A stretch of DNA of 64,000 nucleotides from Avena insularis. Its lineage: Eukaryota; Streptophyta; Magnoliopsida; Poales; Poaceae. Both the position numbers and the translations under genes were made by a program. Location of the stretch: contig CM042693.1 in NCBI GenBank assembly GCA_023614405.1, forward strand, positions 337,697,527 through 337,761,526. Reading direction: 5' to 3'. The notes under the pieces are model-generated. The model was not told the origin of the DNA. It did no database searches and was given only the letters and a program-made list of their open reading frames with translations. Positions 23,021 to 33,245 of this stretch are shown one piece after another; within the stretch, counting starts at the first letter, position 1; each line of letters opens with the position of its first letter.

Positions 23021-23083
23021 TAGGATCCGGCCGAGGACGACGAATACTAGAATGATCACTTCTTCAACACTTAGTTTAGCAAC

Positions 23084-24319
23084 GAAGACCTAGCTGGTGG
23101 CGCCACAGTGAAAGCCACTATCACCAAGCGTCTGTTTGGTTCTCAGGAGATGCCTCCAGCTTGCGCCTTTACAGAGCCAGCTGATACAACCAACCGACCC
23201 TTTATTCTAAGCCCTGACACACTACATAGGGCAGCCGGTGCTCAGATTGCGGTGCCTGCCCACTCTCCAAAAGGAAAAAAGGGCAGGAAAAGAAAATCTA
23301 ACAGCTCGAGCCAGCCGGTGGCGTCAACTGCGAATCCGATCAGGTTTCGGGACGGGCCACCAAGACCTGAGGGTATTATGTGGAGGATTCATGTGGCGGG
23401 TGAGCCCATGCTACCTAAGAATTTGCGGAGGCTCGCCAGTTCGGAACTGCATAGTGTGCATGACGGCGTGCTGATGATAGAGAGACGCCTTCTGGCAGAG
23501 AAAGATCTCTCGCACCCAGTATTATTGGTTAAGGTGCCACCAGGCTTGGGCTTCGTCGACAATGCCCCTGTGGATCTGTTCTTCCTGCGGTTCGACGACA
23601 TCTTCAATATGTTCCACCTATACCCGCTTCACTATACCATGGTCCGCCTGTTTCCTCTCAGCCTGGCCATGCAGATCATTAGAGAGAACACACCGGGCAT
23701 CGCTATAGTGGACCCCTACTACATGCGTGACGGCTGCTTGGGTTCCCCCGCTGAACAACGTATCGTGGCCTCGTACCTAAAAAAATCCTCGTGGCGAACA
23801 AGACAAAGGAATACATTCTCGTGCCTTAGTTTCCCGAGTACGACGTTATTCACTCGCCATCGTCGATTGGCTTTATTAGATTATCATCATTCTTTTTCCA
23901 ACACATTCCATTTGAATTTTTTGCGCAGAGATGAACACTGCACGCTCATCTCCTTATCGCCGAAGCATTCCCATGCCACGTATTTCGACTCGGGGAGTCA
24001 AGAAAAGAAGAAAAACTACGACAAGATCAAGGAAGTTCTGGTTGATGCTCTCACTGGCTATGCCTCGACGGAAGGCACCACCTTCGTGCGTACGAAGGTC
24101 AAGTTCGGCAGGCACGTCTTCAACCACGTAACGGAGTTCCCCTGCGTGAAGCAGCCGGAAAATAGTAAGAAGGAAGCCTACTACGCACTCCATCACATGA
24201 GGGCGTTCCTACTTGACCAGCAGAATTCTACGCTGCCAGATCATCTCAAACAGTGGGCCGAAGCAAAGGCCAAGATCACTGATTCAGATATTAGACAAGA
24301 GATGTATCGCATCCAGTAG
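23084..24319 (+). pseudogene. CACTA second ORF: Ulp1/C48-protease-like protein, likely catalytically dead
   Basis: Continuation of the transposase frame (open 23075-24319). An N-terminal Lys-rich stretch (KGKKGRKRKSNSSS) resembling a nuclear localisation signal is followed by an undefined domain (RIHVAGEPMLPKNLRRLASS, VLLVKVPPGLGFVDNAPVD). The C-terminal part resembles Ulp1-like peptidases found in plant CACTA elements: EHCTLISLSPKHSHATYFDS (His and Asp positions) and FPCVKQPENSKKEAYYALHHM. In the last motif the catalytic Cys-Gly expected before YY is Glu-Ala. A local frame disturbance around 23790-23925 replaces the conserved sheet (another frame reads ANKTKEYILVP). Assignment to C48 is by motif order only. 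Confidence 0.6.
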
Positions 24320-24358
24320 CAGTTTGGGGCAATCATCTTTCGTGATGTCATGACTTTG

Positions 24359-24368
24359 GGGGGGGGGT
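24359..24368 (+). repeat. G homopolymer (10)
   Basis: A run of ten G (GACTTTGGGGGGGGGGTC) just after the protease-like frame. Prone to length error. Confidence 0.7.
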
Positions 24369-24712
24369 CTTCTACGGAGGAAATATCCCGAATAACCGTG
24401 ACATAGAAGATTGTCTAGAGATACAGGGTGACTATAGGAAGTTCATGACGAGACAAGGCGTCCTCCCATTCCCTAAGCCGAGCCAGAAGGCTTGATGTTG
24501 GCCTAGTTGTAGTTACAAACTATAGATGACCTTTGTGTGTGTGTGGACAAGTGTACATGCTACTACTTATCTTATTAGGTTTATGAATCATCGCTTACTT
24601 CTTTTGCTTATTATTATTATATATCAATCAATGCTTGGTTTTTTTTTGCTTACTGTTTGGTCCTTTGCTCACTTTGGTCCTTCTTTTTTCCCTTACTTTA
24701 TTAGTCTTTTTT

Positions 24713-25326
24713 CGAGTTACTTTGGTCTTTTTTGAAAATAATGCCGATGATTGAAATGTTGTGGCACACTATTTATGTGAATGTGCTGTGATGGGATTGT
24801 AAGCCTTGTGTTATGCACAAGTCCATATGTTGTGCATCCTACTTGGCTTACGGTTCCATCATAGCATATTCCTGTGTCCAACGACCTAGCTAGTTATATA
24901 TGAGGCATTCTTTTCGAGTTACTTTGGTCTTATTCGAGAATAATGCCGATGATTGAAATGTCGTGGCACACTATATATGTGAATGTGCTGTGATGGAATT
25001 GTACACCTTGTGCTATGCACAAGTCCAGGTGTTGTGCATCCTACTTGGCGTACAGTTCCATCATAGCATATTCCTGTGTCCAACAACCTAGTTATATATG
25101 AGGCATGATTTTTGAGTTACTTTGGTCTTTTTCGAGAATGCCGATGATTGAAATGTCGTGGCACACTATATATGTGAATGTGCTGCGATGGGATTGTCCG
25201 CCTTGTGCTATGCACAGGTCTAGATGTTGTGCATCCTACTTGGCGGACAGTTCCATCGTAGCATATTCCTGTGTCGAACAACCTAGTTATATATGAGGCA
25301 TTCTTTTTGAGTTTGGTCTTTTCGAT
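24713..25326 (+). repeat. Three ~200-bp tandem repeats, each with a 22-bp-stem hairpin
   Basis: Units start at 24713, 24915 and 25114, with a short fourth start at about 25309. Each begins GAGTTACTTTGGTCTTTTTCGA (approximately) and ends GTTATATATGAGGCATTCTT. Inside each, two arms pair: 24784-24805 with 24845-24866, 24986-25007 with 25047-25068, and 25181-25202 with 25242-25263. Arms of units 1 and 3 pair at all 22 positions if G-U is allowed; unit 2 has one mismatch. The loop itself contains a smaller inverted pair (ATGCACAA ... TTGTGCAT). The variable positions covary between units. The repeat lies downstream of the protein frame within the CACTA element. Confidence 0.85.
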
Positions 25327-25420
25327 TTAGGAGTACTTTCTATAAGTGTATCTTCATATGCGACTTTAATTATACATGTTTTTTTTCAATCACCGGTTAA
25401 TTATTATTGTCAACTTGTAG

Positions 25421-25666
25421 ATGATGTGGTACGTCGTGTACAAGGGACGGGTTCCCAGAGTCTATGATGATTGGGAATACTGCCGGAGACAGGTGCACCG
25501 TTTCAGCGGCAATAGCTACAAAGGGTACAACACTATGGCGGAGGCGGAAGCTAGATACACGCGCTATCTAGCGGGAGTTAGGACGAGGAACCAGATGAAG
25601 ACCTACACCTTCGTCGCCGTGATCATGCTTATCATCTTTGGTTGTTTATCCCGCGTTTGTGTCTAG
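25421..25666 (+). CDS. Small protein: RNase H1 hybrid-binding (Cauli_VI-like) domain plus membrane segment
   Basis: 81 residues, intact. Residues 2-50 (MWYVVYKGRVPRVYDDW, YCRRQVHRFSGNSYKGY, EAEARYTRYLAG) match the RNase H1 N-terminal RNA:DNA hybrid-binding domain (PF01693 family): the WYVV-KGR-P-VY-W-C-QV-F-YK-Y-EAE pattern is all present. The usual Gly before (V/I)Y is Arg here. Residues 61-81 (YTFVAVIMLIIFGCLSRVCV) are a single hydrophobic segment at the C-terminus, as in tail-anchored proteins. The ATG follows directly after an AG (CAACTTGTAG), so it might also be an exon of a longer transcript. I recall such domains being annotated in grass CACTA elements; the role there is unknown. Confidence 0.7.
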   Translation: MMWYVVYKGRVPRVYDDWEYCRRQVHRFSGNSYKGYNTMAEAEARYTRYLAGVRTRNQMKTYTFVAVIMLIIFGCLSRVCV

Positions 25667-25944
25667 CTAGTTTAGATGTCTAGGCGAGCTTCCGAGCTCT
25701 AACTTGTTCGAGACACATGTATTCGCATGTCACCAACTACTTTGTAACTTGATCGAAATAATGTAACTTATACTATGTATTCATGTATGAGACTTATCTA
25801 TATGTATTTGTTTCAATCTTGTTTTGTGAATTGTGTATTTATATATATAACTGTATATCTTATATCTGTGTGTATATCTGCCTATAATATTGTATATAAT
25901 CTGTATTGTATATCATCTGGCTCTGAAATTAAAAAAAAAGACAC

Positions 25945-26216
25945 ATGTGGCGCACATGTCCTAGCTTTTGTGGCGCACTACAACTAAAGCGCACCTGCGC
26001 AGCTTAGTGGCGCACTGCAACGTGCGCCACAGAAGATCCAAAGTGTAGCGCACCTTCCCACATAGCCGTGGCGCACTAGCAGGTGCGCTACGCCTATCTC
26101 GACATAACCGTGCCGCACCAGGCAGTGCGCCATGGCTAGGAGATAGCCGTAGCGCGAGACCCGTGGCGCACCCCTAGTGCGCCACAGATGCTGTTTACAG
26201 GTGCGCCACAAATGAC
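25945..26216. repeat. CACTA right subterminal repeat array
   Basis: GTGGCGCAC and GTGCGCCAC motifs in both orientations, spaced roughly 15-30 bp, from the first (25946) to the last GTGCGCCAC before the terminal repeat. Mirror of the left array. Confidence 0.9.
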
Positions 26217-26232
26217 CTATTTCCTAGTAGTG

Positions 26233-26605
26233 CCAGGTTCAGGCCCTTGGAAGGAAAACCCTACTCCTGCTTTTCTGCTCTTGATTACGGCGGAACCAAA
26301 AGTTACAGGGGTGCGTAGATGCAATCTGGCACGAAGGTGTGTAGCGATGGTGGAAGAGATCCTTCTCGCCGTACCCTCCTGGCCTTTATATAGATAGGAA
26401 AGTCCTGAGCTTAGGTCGAGTCGGTTACAATTAGGGTTTATTCCCTTTGAAATTCTATCTAATCTAGACTTGTCCTCCAAGGAGTCGAAAATGTCATGGG
26501 CTTGGGCCACCCGAAGTCTTCATGGGCCACGTGGCCTTACGTGGGCTTTCCTTGGACTAGACCAGGTATACCAATGTCATGTATCCGTGGGGTATATCCA
26601 TGACA
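26233..26605 (-). repeat. Tat1 5' LTR, outer part (split by CACTA)
   Basis: Resumes with CCAGGTTCAGGCCC, matching 791 onward in the other LTR, through the TATA region (CTATATAAAGGC on the minus strand, ~26380-26391) to GACA at 26605. Confidence 0.93.
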
Positions 26606-26870
26606 CTAGGCCGCCGCCTGCCCCAAGCTACCGGCGCCCTAGCTCCCAAGCCACCGCCGCCTCCACCCCAAGTCGTTGGTGCCTCCTCCCCTCGGTGCCT
26701 AAACCCTAGACTCCGAGGCCCTCTCTCCTCCAGCATACCTGCTCCGGCTTAGGCGAAGCCCTGCAGGATCTACTCCTCCACCTCCACCACCACACCGTCG
26801 TGCTGCTGGAATCGCGAGGAGATCTACAACCTCCATTGCCTGCTGGAACAAGGGAGAGGAAGGTCTTCAT
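26606..26870 (+). repeat. Copia A left LTR, continuation after Tat1
   Basis: Begins with the TSD copy CTAGG. It continues with a leader resembling the young Copia LTRs: CCTAAACCCTAGAC, CTCCGGCTTAGGCGAAGCC, AATCGCGAGGAGA and GCCTGCTGGAACAAGGGAGAGGAAGGTCTTC. After that the similarity fades and the normal LTR end (GCTACGAACCCCTACA) is missing. Confidence 0.8.
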
Positions 26871-29727
26871 TGACATCAAATCTTACCTTCAAGATTTGTT
26901 TCAATAATTGTTATTTCGATCAGGTATTATGAGAACAAAAGGGTTGTTCAAATAATTTCCATAATCCATAAAAGATGGATGATTTACAAAACTGGTTGGA
27001 TAAATCACGTCCATAAAACTAATGCTAAAAATGTCAAAAGACAAATGATTGAAAGATCACTTAAGAAGTGATGTCGCCATTTAAATATATTGGAAAGAAA
27101 ACATGAAGAAACTCCATGTTGATGAAATTTTGGAGTCTTTTTTATTTCGATCAAATGACGCTTGTGAGACTTTCCTGAAGATAATTAAAACTTCGTTCAA
27201 AGGCATAGAAGAACGAATGGCTAAATTATTGGAATTTGTACATATTGATGTATGTAGTCCATTATGTGTAGTCATGAGTGATGGGTTTCAACTTCATATG
27301 CTTTCTCCGGAAATTTGAGTGAATATATGTGTATATTTACTTAATAAGGAAGAAGTGTGAAATATTTGAAAAAGTTCAAAGACTTTCAAGATGAAGTGGA
27401 AAATCATTGTAACAAGAAAATAAAGAGTTTATGATTGGATCATAAAGGAAAAATATTTGAGTTACAAGTTTAGCATAACACCTAATATTTGAAGAATCGT
27501 TCCATGGATTTGCATTTCCCAAAACACCATATGAGTATGGAGTGTTCGAGATATGTAATAAAACCTTGTTTGACATGGTAAGATCAAAGGTGTCATTTAT
27601 AAAACTATCATTATATTTTAAAGATTAAAGCTTTAGAGACTACCGCCTTGACACTGAAAAGAGCTCAATCGTGATCTGTTGAAATAACACCATATAAAGT
27701 TATGGTTTGGGATAAAACCCAAGTTGTCCTTTCTTAAACATTGGAATGATAGGCATAAGTAAAAATGTTTACAACCAAAGTCGAATGAGCATGTTTTTGT
27801 ATGTTATTTAGAATAACCGTTAGGTGTTCCTCCATAATAGCAAAGACAAAAGTATTTGTTGCTTAGAACGTCAAGTTTCTTGAGAAGTAATTTTTTGTGA
27901 AAAGATTAAGTGGGAGGATAATAGAACTTTGATAAGGTTATTGAAATTTAGCTAATATGTGATGAGTTGCACAAGTCCAAAAAGTGTCCCGGAGGCAGCA
28001 ACAATGCTCATGGCTCACATACCTCAAAAGTTGTGGTCACGGAGGTCTAAGTTCCTATTGAACCAAGTAGGTGGGTAAACAATCAAATACTAGAATTTGA
28101 GAGTAAATCATTGTTGTTTGACAATGATGAACCGACTATATGCAAAGAAGCGATGATGGGGCCTAAATCCTTCAGATGGCTTGAAGCCATAAAATCCGTG
28201 ATAGTTCCATACACGAGAAATCAAGCATTGAACTTAGAAGACCCTCTGGAAAGGTGTAAGACCTTACAGTCGTATTTGGATCTATAAAGAAATAGACATG
28301 GATGTTTCACATCTATGAAATAGTCGACATGTCGGGAAAGAGTTCACGGCAATGTTCAAGAAGTTAATTATGACAAGATTTGATCTTTCATAGCGATATT
28401 TAGTCTGGAAGGATTAATATATAGCAACCACTACATATAATTTTGTTATATGGTAGTTGAACAAATAAAAACAAGTTCTTCTAATAGAATGGTTACCTAG
28501 GACGTGTACATAAACACGATCCAAAGGGTTTTGTTTATTCAAAGGATGCTAACAGGAGATGTAAACTTCAATAGTTGAAGTAAGCATCGAGGAGTTGGAA
28601 TCTTCGCTGTGATGAAACTGTTAAAATGTTTAATTTCATCAAAGACGATGAAGATGCTTGCATTTGCAAGAAATTGAGTGGGAGCGCTAAGACATAATTC
28701 TAATACATTATGTGAAAAACATATATTTTTTTTGTAAATAACGTCTTTTATTGACACAAGTTAAGAATTCCATTTCCGATGAAAGACTTAGGCAAAACCC
28801 GAATATTTGGCATTGATTTCTATATGGATAGATTGAGACGCTAATATGGTTGTGCCAAGAGTACATAGATGAGATATTGAAATAGCTCAATATAGAAACT
28901 ACAAGAAAGGTTCTTGTCGCACAGGAAGGATTGAATCAAGATTCAAGTGTATTGACACTTGGTAAGTGAAAACAAGATTCAAGTGTTTTGACACTTGGTG
29001 AATGAAATCACAAAGAGTATTTTGATCAATCATACTATGATATGTACACATCCAGATATGTCCTATGCTCTAAATGTTATGAGCATATATAAGAATGATT
29101 CATAAGATAATCATTGGACGATAATAATGATATTCTTATGATCTTTGGAAGATCTAAGAATATGTTATCTATGTAGAAGTGACAAATAGATAGATAGTTT
29201 ATTGTAAAGTGTTACATTGATAATAGTTTTGTCACAAGATACAAATTATGTTTATCTAAATTTAAACTATGGGTGGCACAATGTAATGGAAAGAAAGTTC
29301 CATAATGGATTTGTATGAGTTCCAAAGTTAAGACATTATGACAGATACTATAACAAAAGGCTAAGTATATAACTGTTATTGTAGCAGCTAAAGGGGGCAT
29401 TTGTGTCAAGTAGTTTATTATTAAACTAGATGTTGTTCACAGAGGGATAGTACTATGAAGATATATTAATGACAATTGTATCAACATGTTTTAACCCCAA
29501 CGAACTAAAGGTCTCACCAAATGACCAAATTTATACTATGACATCTCATTAAAGAATGAGTGATGCGTAGAGATGCAAAGACATGCAAATACACATGGAC
29601 CTGAAAGTGTCGGATCCGAAGGTTATGTTTACCACTAGTAATCGTGTATATACAACACCCAAAAGCCATAGGTGTTGAATGCACAAAGTTTTAAAATAGA
29701 TTATTGACTCTAGTGCAAGTGGGAGAC
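26871..29727 (+). pseudogene. Copia A interior: heavily decayed, shortened gag-pol remnant
   Basis: About 2.9 kb instead of the ~5.1 kb interior of the young copies. The gag/protease part and PBS are missing. Recognisable remnants in the order of Copia pol: an integrase-region peptide at 27103-27318 (MKKLHVDEILESF ... HIDVCSP, cf. HTDVCGP in the intact motif), an integrase/linker region ~27690-28200, RT-like stretches ~28150-28900, and an RNase H-like tail ending at a PPT-like AAGTGGGAGAC (29718-29727). Stops and indels throughout; no usable product. Confidence 0.75.
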
Positions 29728-30755
29728 TATTGGAGATATGCCCAAGAGGCAATAATAAAATGGTTATTATTATATCTTTGTGTTTATGATAAATGTTTAC
29801 ATAACATGCTATAATTGTATTAATCGGAAACATTAATACTTGTGTGTTTTGTAATATAAAAGAAGTCCCTAGTAAGCCTCTTTGTTAAACTAGCTTGTTG
29901 ATTAATAGATGATCATGGTTTCCTAATCATGGACATTAGATGTTATTAATAACAAGATCATGTCATTAGTAGAATGATATCATGGACACACTCCTAGAGT
30001 AAGTCTAGCTTAAGATTAAGTCATTTAGAGTTTGTTTGCTACAAGCTTTCAAATACATAGTAACCTAATCATTCGACCATGAGATCATGTTAATCACCAT
30101 CACCGGATGAATGCTTTGATGACATCAAACACCACTTCTATAATTGGGTGGTTATAAAGGTGACATTAGGTATTATGAAAGTATGTGTTGAGGCACATGG
30201 ATCAAGAGTGGGATTTGTCCATCCATATGACAGATAGATATACTCTAGGCCCTCTCGGTGGAATTTCATCCAATTGGCTTGCAAGCATGTGAATAGGTCA
30301 CAAGGGATGTCGTATCATGAAATGAGTAAAGAGTACTTATCAGTAACTAGGTTGAACTAGGTATAGAGATACCGATGATCAAACCTCGGATAATTAAAGT
30401 ATCACGCGACAAAGGGAATCGGTATCGTATGCAAATGGTTCATTCGATCAAAATGTAATCATATAAATATGTGGGAGCCATATGATACATGTATGCATAG
30501 TTCACGAACCATAGGAAGACACACCTAAGGATTTGATGTTGTTTAGTAGATATGGAATATGAGTCAGAGACCGAATGTTGTTCGGAGTCTTGGATTGGAT
30601 CTAGGACATCACGAGGAGATCCAGAATGGTCCAGAGAATAAGATTCATATAAGGATAGTCCAAATCCAGGGTTCGGAAATGTTTTCGGTGTTTTCACTAG
30701 AAGCTTCTAGAAGGTTCTGGAAGGTCCACCACCCCTGAAGGGGGGCACTTGGATG
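29728..30755 (+). repeat. Copia A right LTR, truncated by element B
   Basis: Starts TATTGGAGATATGCCC, a mutated form of the TGTTGGAGATATGCCC start. It runs through blocks shared with the young LTRs (ATAAATGTTTA, GACAAAGGGAATCGGTATCGTATG at ~30411, CTTCTAGAAGGTTC). It is broken after CACTTGGATG; the left LTR continues from the same point with CGCCATGCCC (370 onward). Confidence 0.85.
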
Positions 30756-33245
30756 TGTAACATCTCAAAAATATTAATGAGGATATCAATTTCTAATCAA
30801 CCAAAATTACGGTTAACAAAAGCTTTTAATAATAAACACTATCTTAATGCATGTGTGTTATGAATGTTGTATGAATGCTTGCAATGCCATGTTTGTTTGT
30901 TGTAAATGATGAGAAATGGTTTAAAGATCAAAACCATATCATCTAGGTCAAATCCAAACCAGATCAAAACAAAATAAAATTAAGATATGAAGCATATGAC
31001 CTAATGGTCATTTTTGCAAAAGTTAACACCTAGCTCACTTTGAGCATCTCTAGCAAATGATTTCAAACAGAAACAATTCCATTTCTTTTCTCCGCTTGCT
31101 ACACCAAGTAACACTGAACACAATGGAGCTTTCAAATCTTGCAGAAACAATTTCAAATCCATTTGGCGGGCAATTCAAAATTGAATCTATCTTATGCATC
31201 AAGATAGTCATTTTTGGAAAACCACTAAAACCTTCACCACTAGAAAACCCTTGCACCCAGAGACTACCAAGCTTATGACCAGCACACCCACCAAAAAGAT
31301 TTGGAAAATTTAAAGGTTTAGTTCTTGCGGCCATTTAATCAAACACTTGGTGATCACAGTACAACCATACCAACTATTCACTGTTTTGATCGATCTTGTG
31401 GTCATCTTTGTGACCTCACCGAGCCTCCACTACTCGCCCTTAACTCTCCTAGTACCATCTCATGCAATTGCTCCTCTCACTCGCCATTGTGACCAGTGGA
31501 AATCGTACCCAAGCTCACCCATGTCACCTCGATGCGGACACGCTGCTACACGCCGTTCCGCCCTCGCCCACGATGTCTAGGAGGTAGCCGTGACCTCACC
31601 GCCACTGCATGTGCACACCTCGACCAACGACCGCCTGCGGAGACGCCAGCGTAGCCGCGCCTATTTAACACTCGACCATGCCGATTGCCGCGCCAGAGCA
31701 TCGAGCAATCCTGCACGACCACTCCGTGCCTTGCTCTCTCCTTGCGCCAATAAGTTCGCCGTGACGCCCGCAATCTCCCAGACACTGTCGTCTGACCCCG
31801 CATGCTCCGTGACCACCGTACGCCATGATGAACAATGATGGTACCGCAGCAGAGCACAAACTTTCTAGAACGATGGAGACCGTGCCTCGCTGTGCCACTG
31901 TGTGCATGACGACCGCCATGAAGCCCTGCGTCTACCTACACCCTTGGCCATGCCGATAGTTTCCTGTAACAACGTTGCCGACGAGACCGAGCCATGCCGT
32001 CGTGCCCCCTTTGCCGTAGTATAAATAGAGCCCTCCCCCTGCCTCAAAACGCACACCATTACACTCCCCTCTCACCCAACAATCTCTCTGACCCATCCCT
32101 GGAGCAAGGCGAGCACCAAACCGCCGAAATTTCATCAGAGCTCGCCGCTGCAGTGAAGAAGAGGAACCAGCGCTAGAAGCCGACCTAGGAGCTGCCACGA
32201 CCAGCAATCGAACCGTCATCGTCGAATCGCTAGCTAAACCACCTCTCCGGACCTAGCTAGAGCCCTAGTAAGCCCCCGACAACCCCCGCCGTAGTGCTAG
32301 GGTTAGCATCTCGCGTGCCCCGTGCGACGGAGACGACGACACGGAGTCCTCGATCATGCTCTAATTGTGCGGTCTAGATTGAAGGATACCGCTTCACATT
32401 AGATGAGACACTGACGTGTGGGACCAACCCCGGTGCCTCTCGCTGTGTGCGCACCGCGTAGTTGGGATGGCCCATTAGTTTTCCCACGCGTAGCCCACAG
32501 ATTCAAACTTAGGTTTTTCTTTTATTTCAAAAATCTATACTATAGGTAACTTTGAAAATCAATTCAGGAAATTCACTGAACCAAATTGAATGAAACCAGT
32601 TTTGTTAGAAAGTAGATGAAAATCTCTAAACACCCTCGTTGGATTCAAACAGTTTAAAATTATAGATCACCCATAGTAAACATAACAAGACAGTAGCTTT
32701 TACCACTTCAAACATTTTTCTAAAATCAACCATAAATGATTTTGAGTTGATTCCAACTCTCAAATATCACTTTGGCCATGATCTATCTGAATATGTAAAA
32801 ATATATAGATTTACATGCAGTAGTCCTAGACCAAAATTAAATAATGGATTTATAGTCATTTCTAGTCACACAAATATTATTAAATGGTATTGTTAGACTT
32901 TGCAATTTAGGACAACCACTTTAAATCACATTCCCAAGTATTGGAATATGTGGTGATGACATGTGTCAATATGATCCCATATTTTAATTAGAGAATATTA
33001 AATCTTAAGTAGTTTTCAATGAGTAGAAATTACTTTTCTAAATTAAGATAAATCAAATCTTGTCACCCCTTTTCTGGTAATGATAGAGATGATGCTAGAT
33101 CATCTAGTGTGGATTATTGTGTGCTAAATAGAAGTAGTTAAGTATTTTCTGGTGATTGTGTACCTCATATTTATTTATAGACGCTAGTATCAATCCGGGC
33201 TACGAGGAGGAAGAATTCTACGAAGAAGAGGAAGATAACTATGAC
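30756..33245 (+). mobile_element. Element B: LTR-like element, left part only
   Basis: Begins TGTAACATCTCAAAAATATT directly at the break in the Copia A LTR. AT-rich first ~600 bp, then a GC-rich leader (31400-32350) with a TATA box AGTATAAATAGAG at about 32018-32030, then AT-rich sequence. At ~33178-33245 an acceptor-like TTTATTTATAG is followed by an open stretch rich in Glu/Asp/Tyr codons (GYEEEEFYEEEEDNYD), which is cut by the Athila-like LTR at 33246. Its right part should lie beyond the window. No protein family recognised. Start type and layout resemble inserts D and E. Confidence 0.6.
32018..32030 (+). promoter_or_regulatory. TATA box of element B
   Basis: AGTATAAATAGAG followed by a pyrimidine-rich leader (CCCTCCCCCTGCC), the arrangement of a plant core promoter inside an LTR. 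No transcript evidence. Confidence 0.55.

Larger units (their letters stand above)
20442..26232 (+). mobile_element. CACTA (En/Spm-type) DNA transposon inserted in Tat1 5' LTR
   Basis: 5791 bp. Termini are CACTACTAGGAAA (20442-20454) and TTTCCTAGTAGTG (26220-26232), a perfect 13-bp inverted pair, flanked by the 3-bp duplication CCA (20439-20441, 26233-26235). Subterminal arrays of GTGGCGCAC/GTGCGCCAC occur at both ends. It contains a transposase-derived frame, a protease-like frame, tandem hairpin repeats and a short RNase H1-HBD-like ORF. The transposase domain is cut short, so it is a non-autonomous internal-deletion derivative. It is the youngest event in this part of the window. Confidence 0.96.
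675..26605 (-). mobile_element. Tat1: Tat-lineage Ty3/Gypsy retrotransposon with nested insertions
   Basis: A structurally complete but dead Gypsy element whose genes read on the minus strand. Its termini are TG (675) and CA (26605), and the 5-bp target duplication CTAGG lies at 670-674 and 26606-26610. Reading the minus strand: 5' LTR (26605 to 20323, split by CACTA), primer-binding-type motif TGGCGCCGTCTGTGGG, gag, protease, reverse transcriptase, RNase H, a second RNase H-like domain, integrase, then a long 3' region with antisense genes, then the 3' LTR (1163 to 675). The second RNase H and the antisense genes are hallmarks of the Tat lineage (family knowledge). Insertions D, E and CACTA account for about 13.4 kb, leaving about 12.5 kb of Tat1 itself, close to Tat2. 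Confidence 0.93.

Noticed and set aside
20442..26232. Novel defence or other new multi-gene system around the RNase H-like and protease-like ORFs
   Set aside because: Perfect CACTA termini, TSD and subterminal arrays show these are cargo and remnants of one DNA transposon.
31347..32219. Host protein-coding gene in the GC-rich part of element B
   Set aside because: Several short overlapping frames on both strands, none with a recognisable domain; fits an LTR leader.
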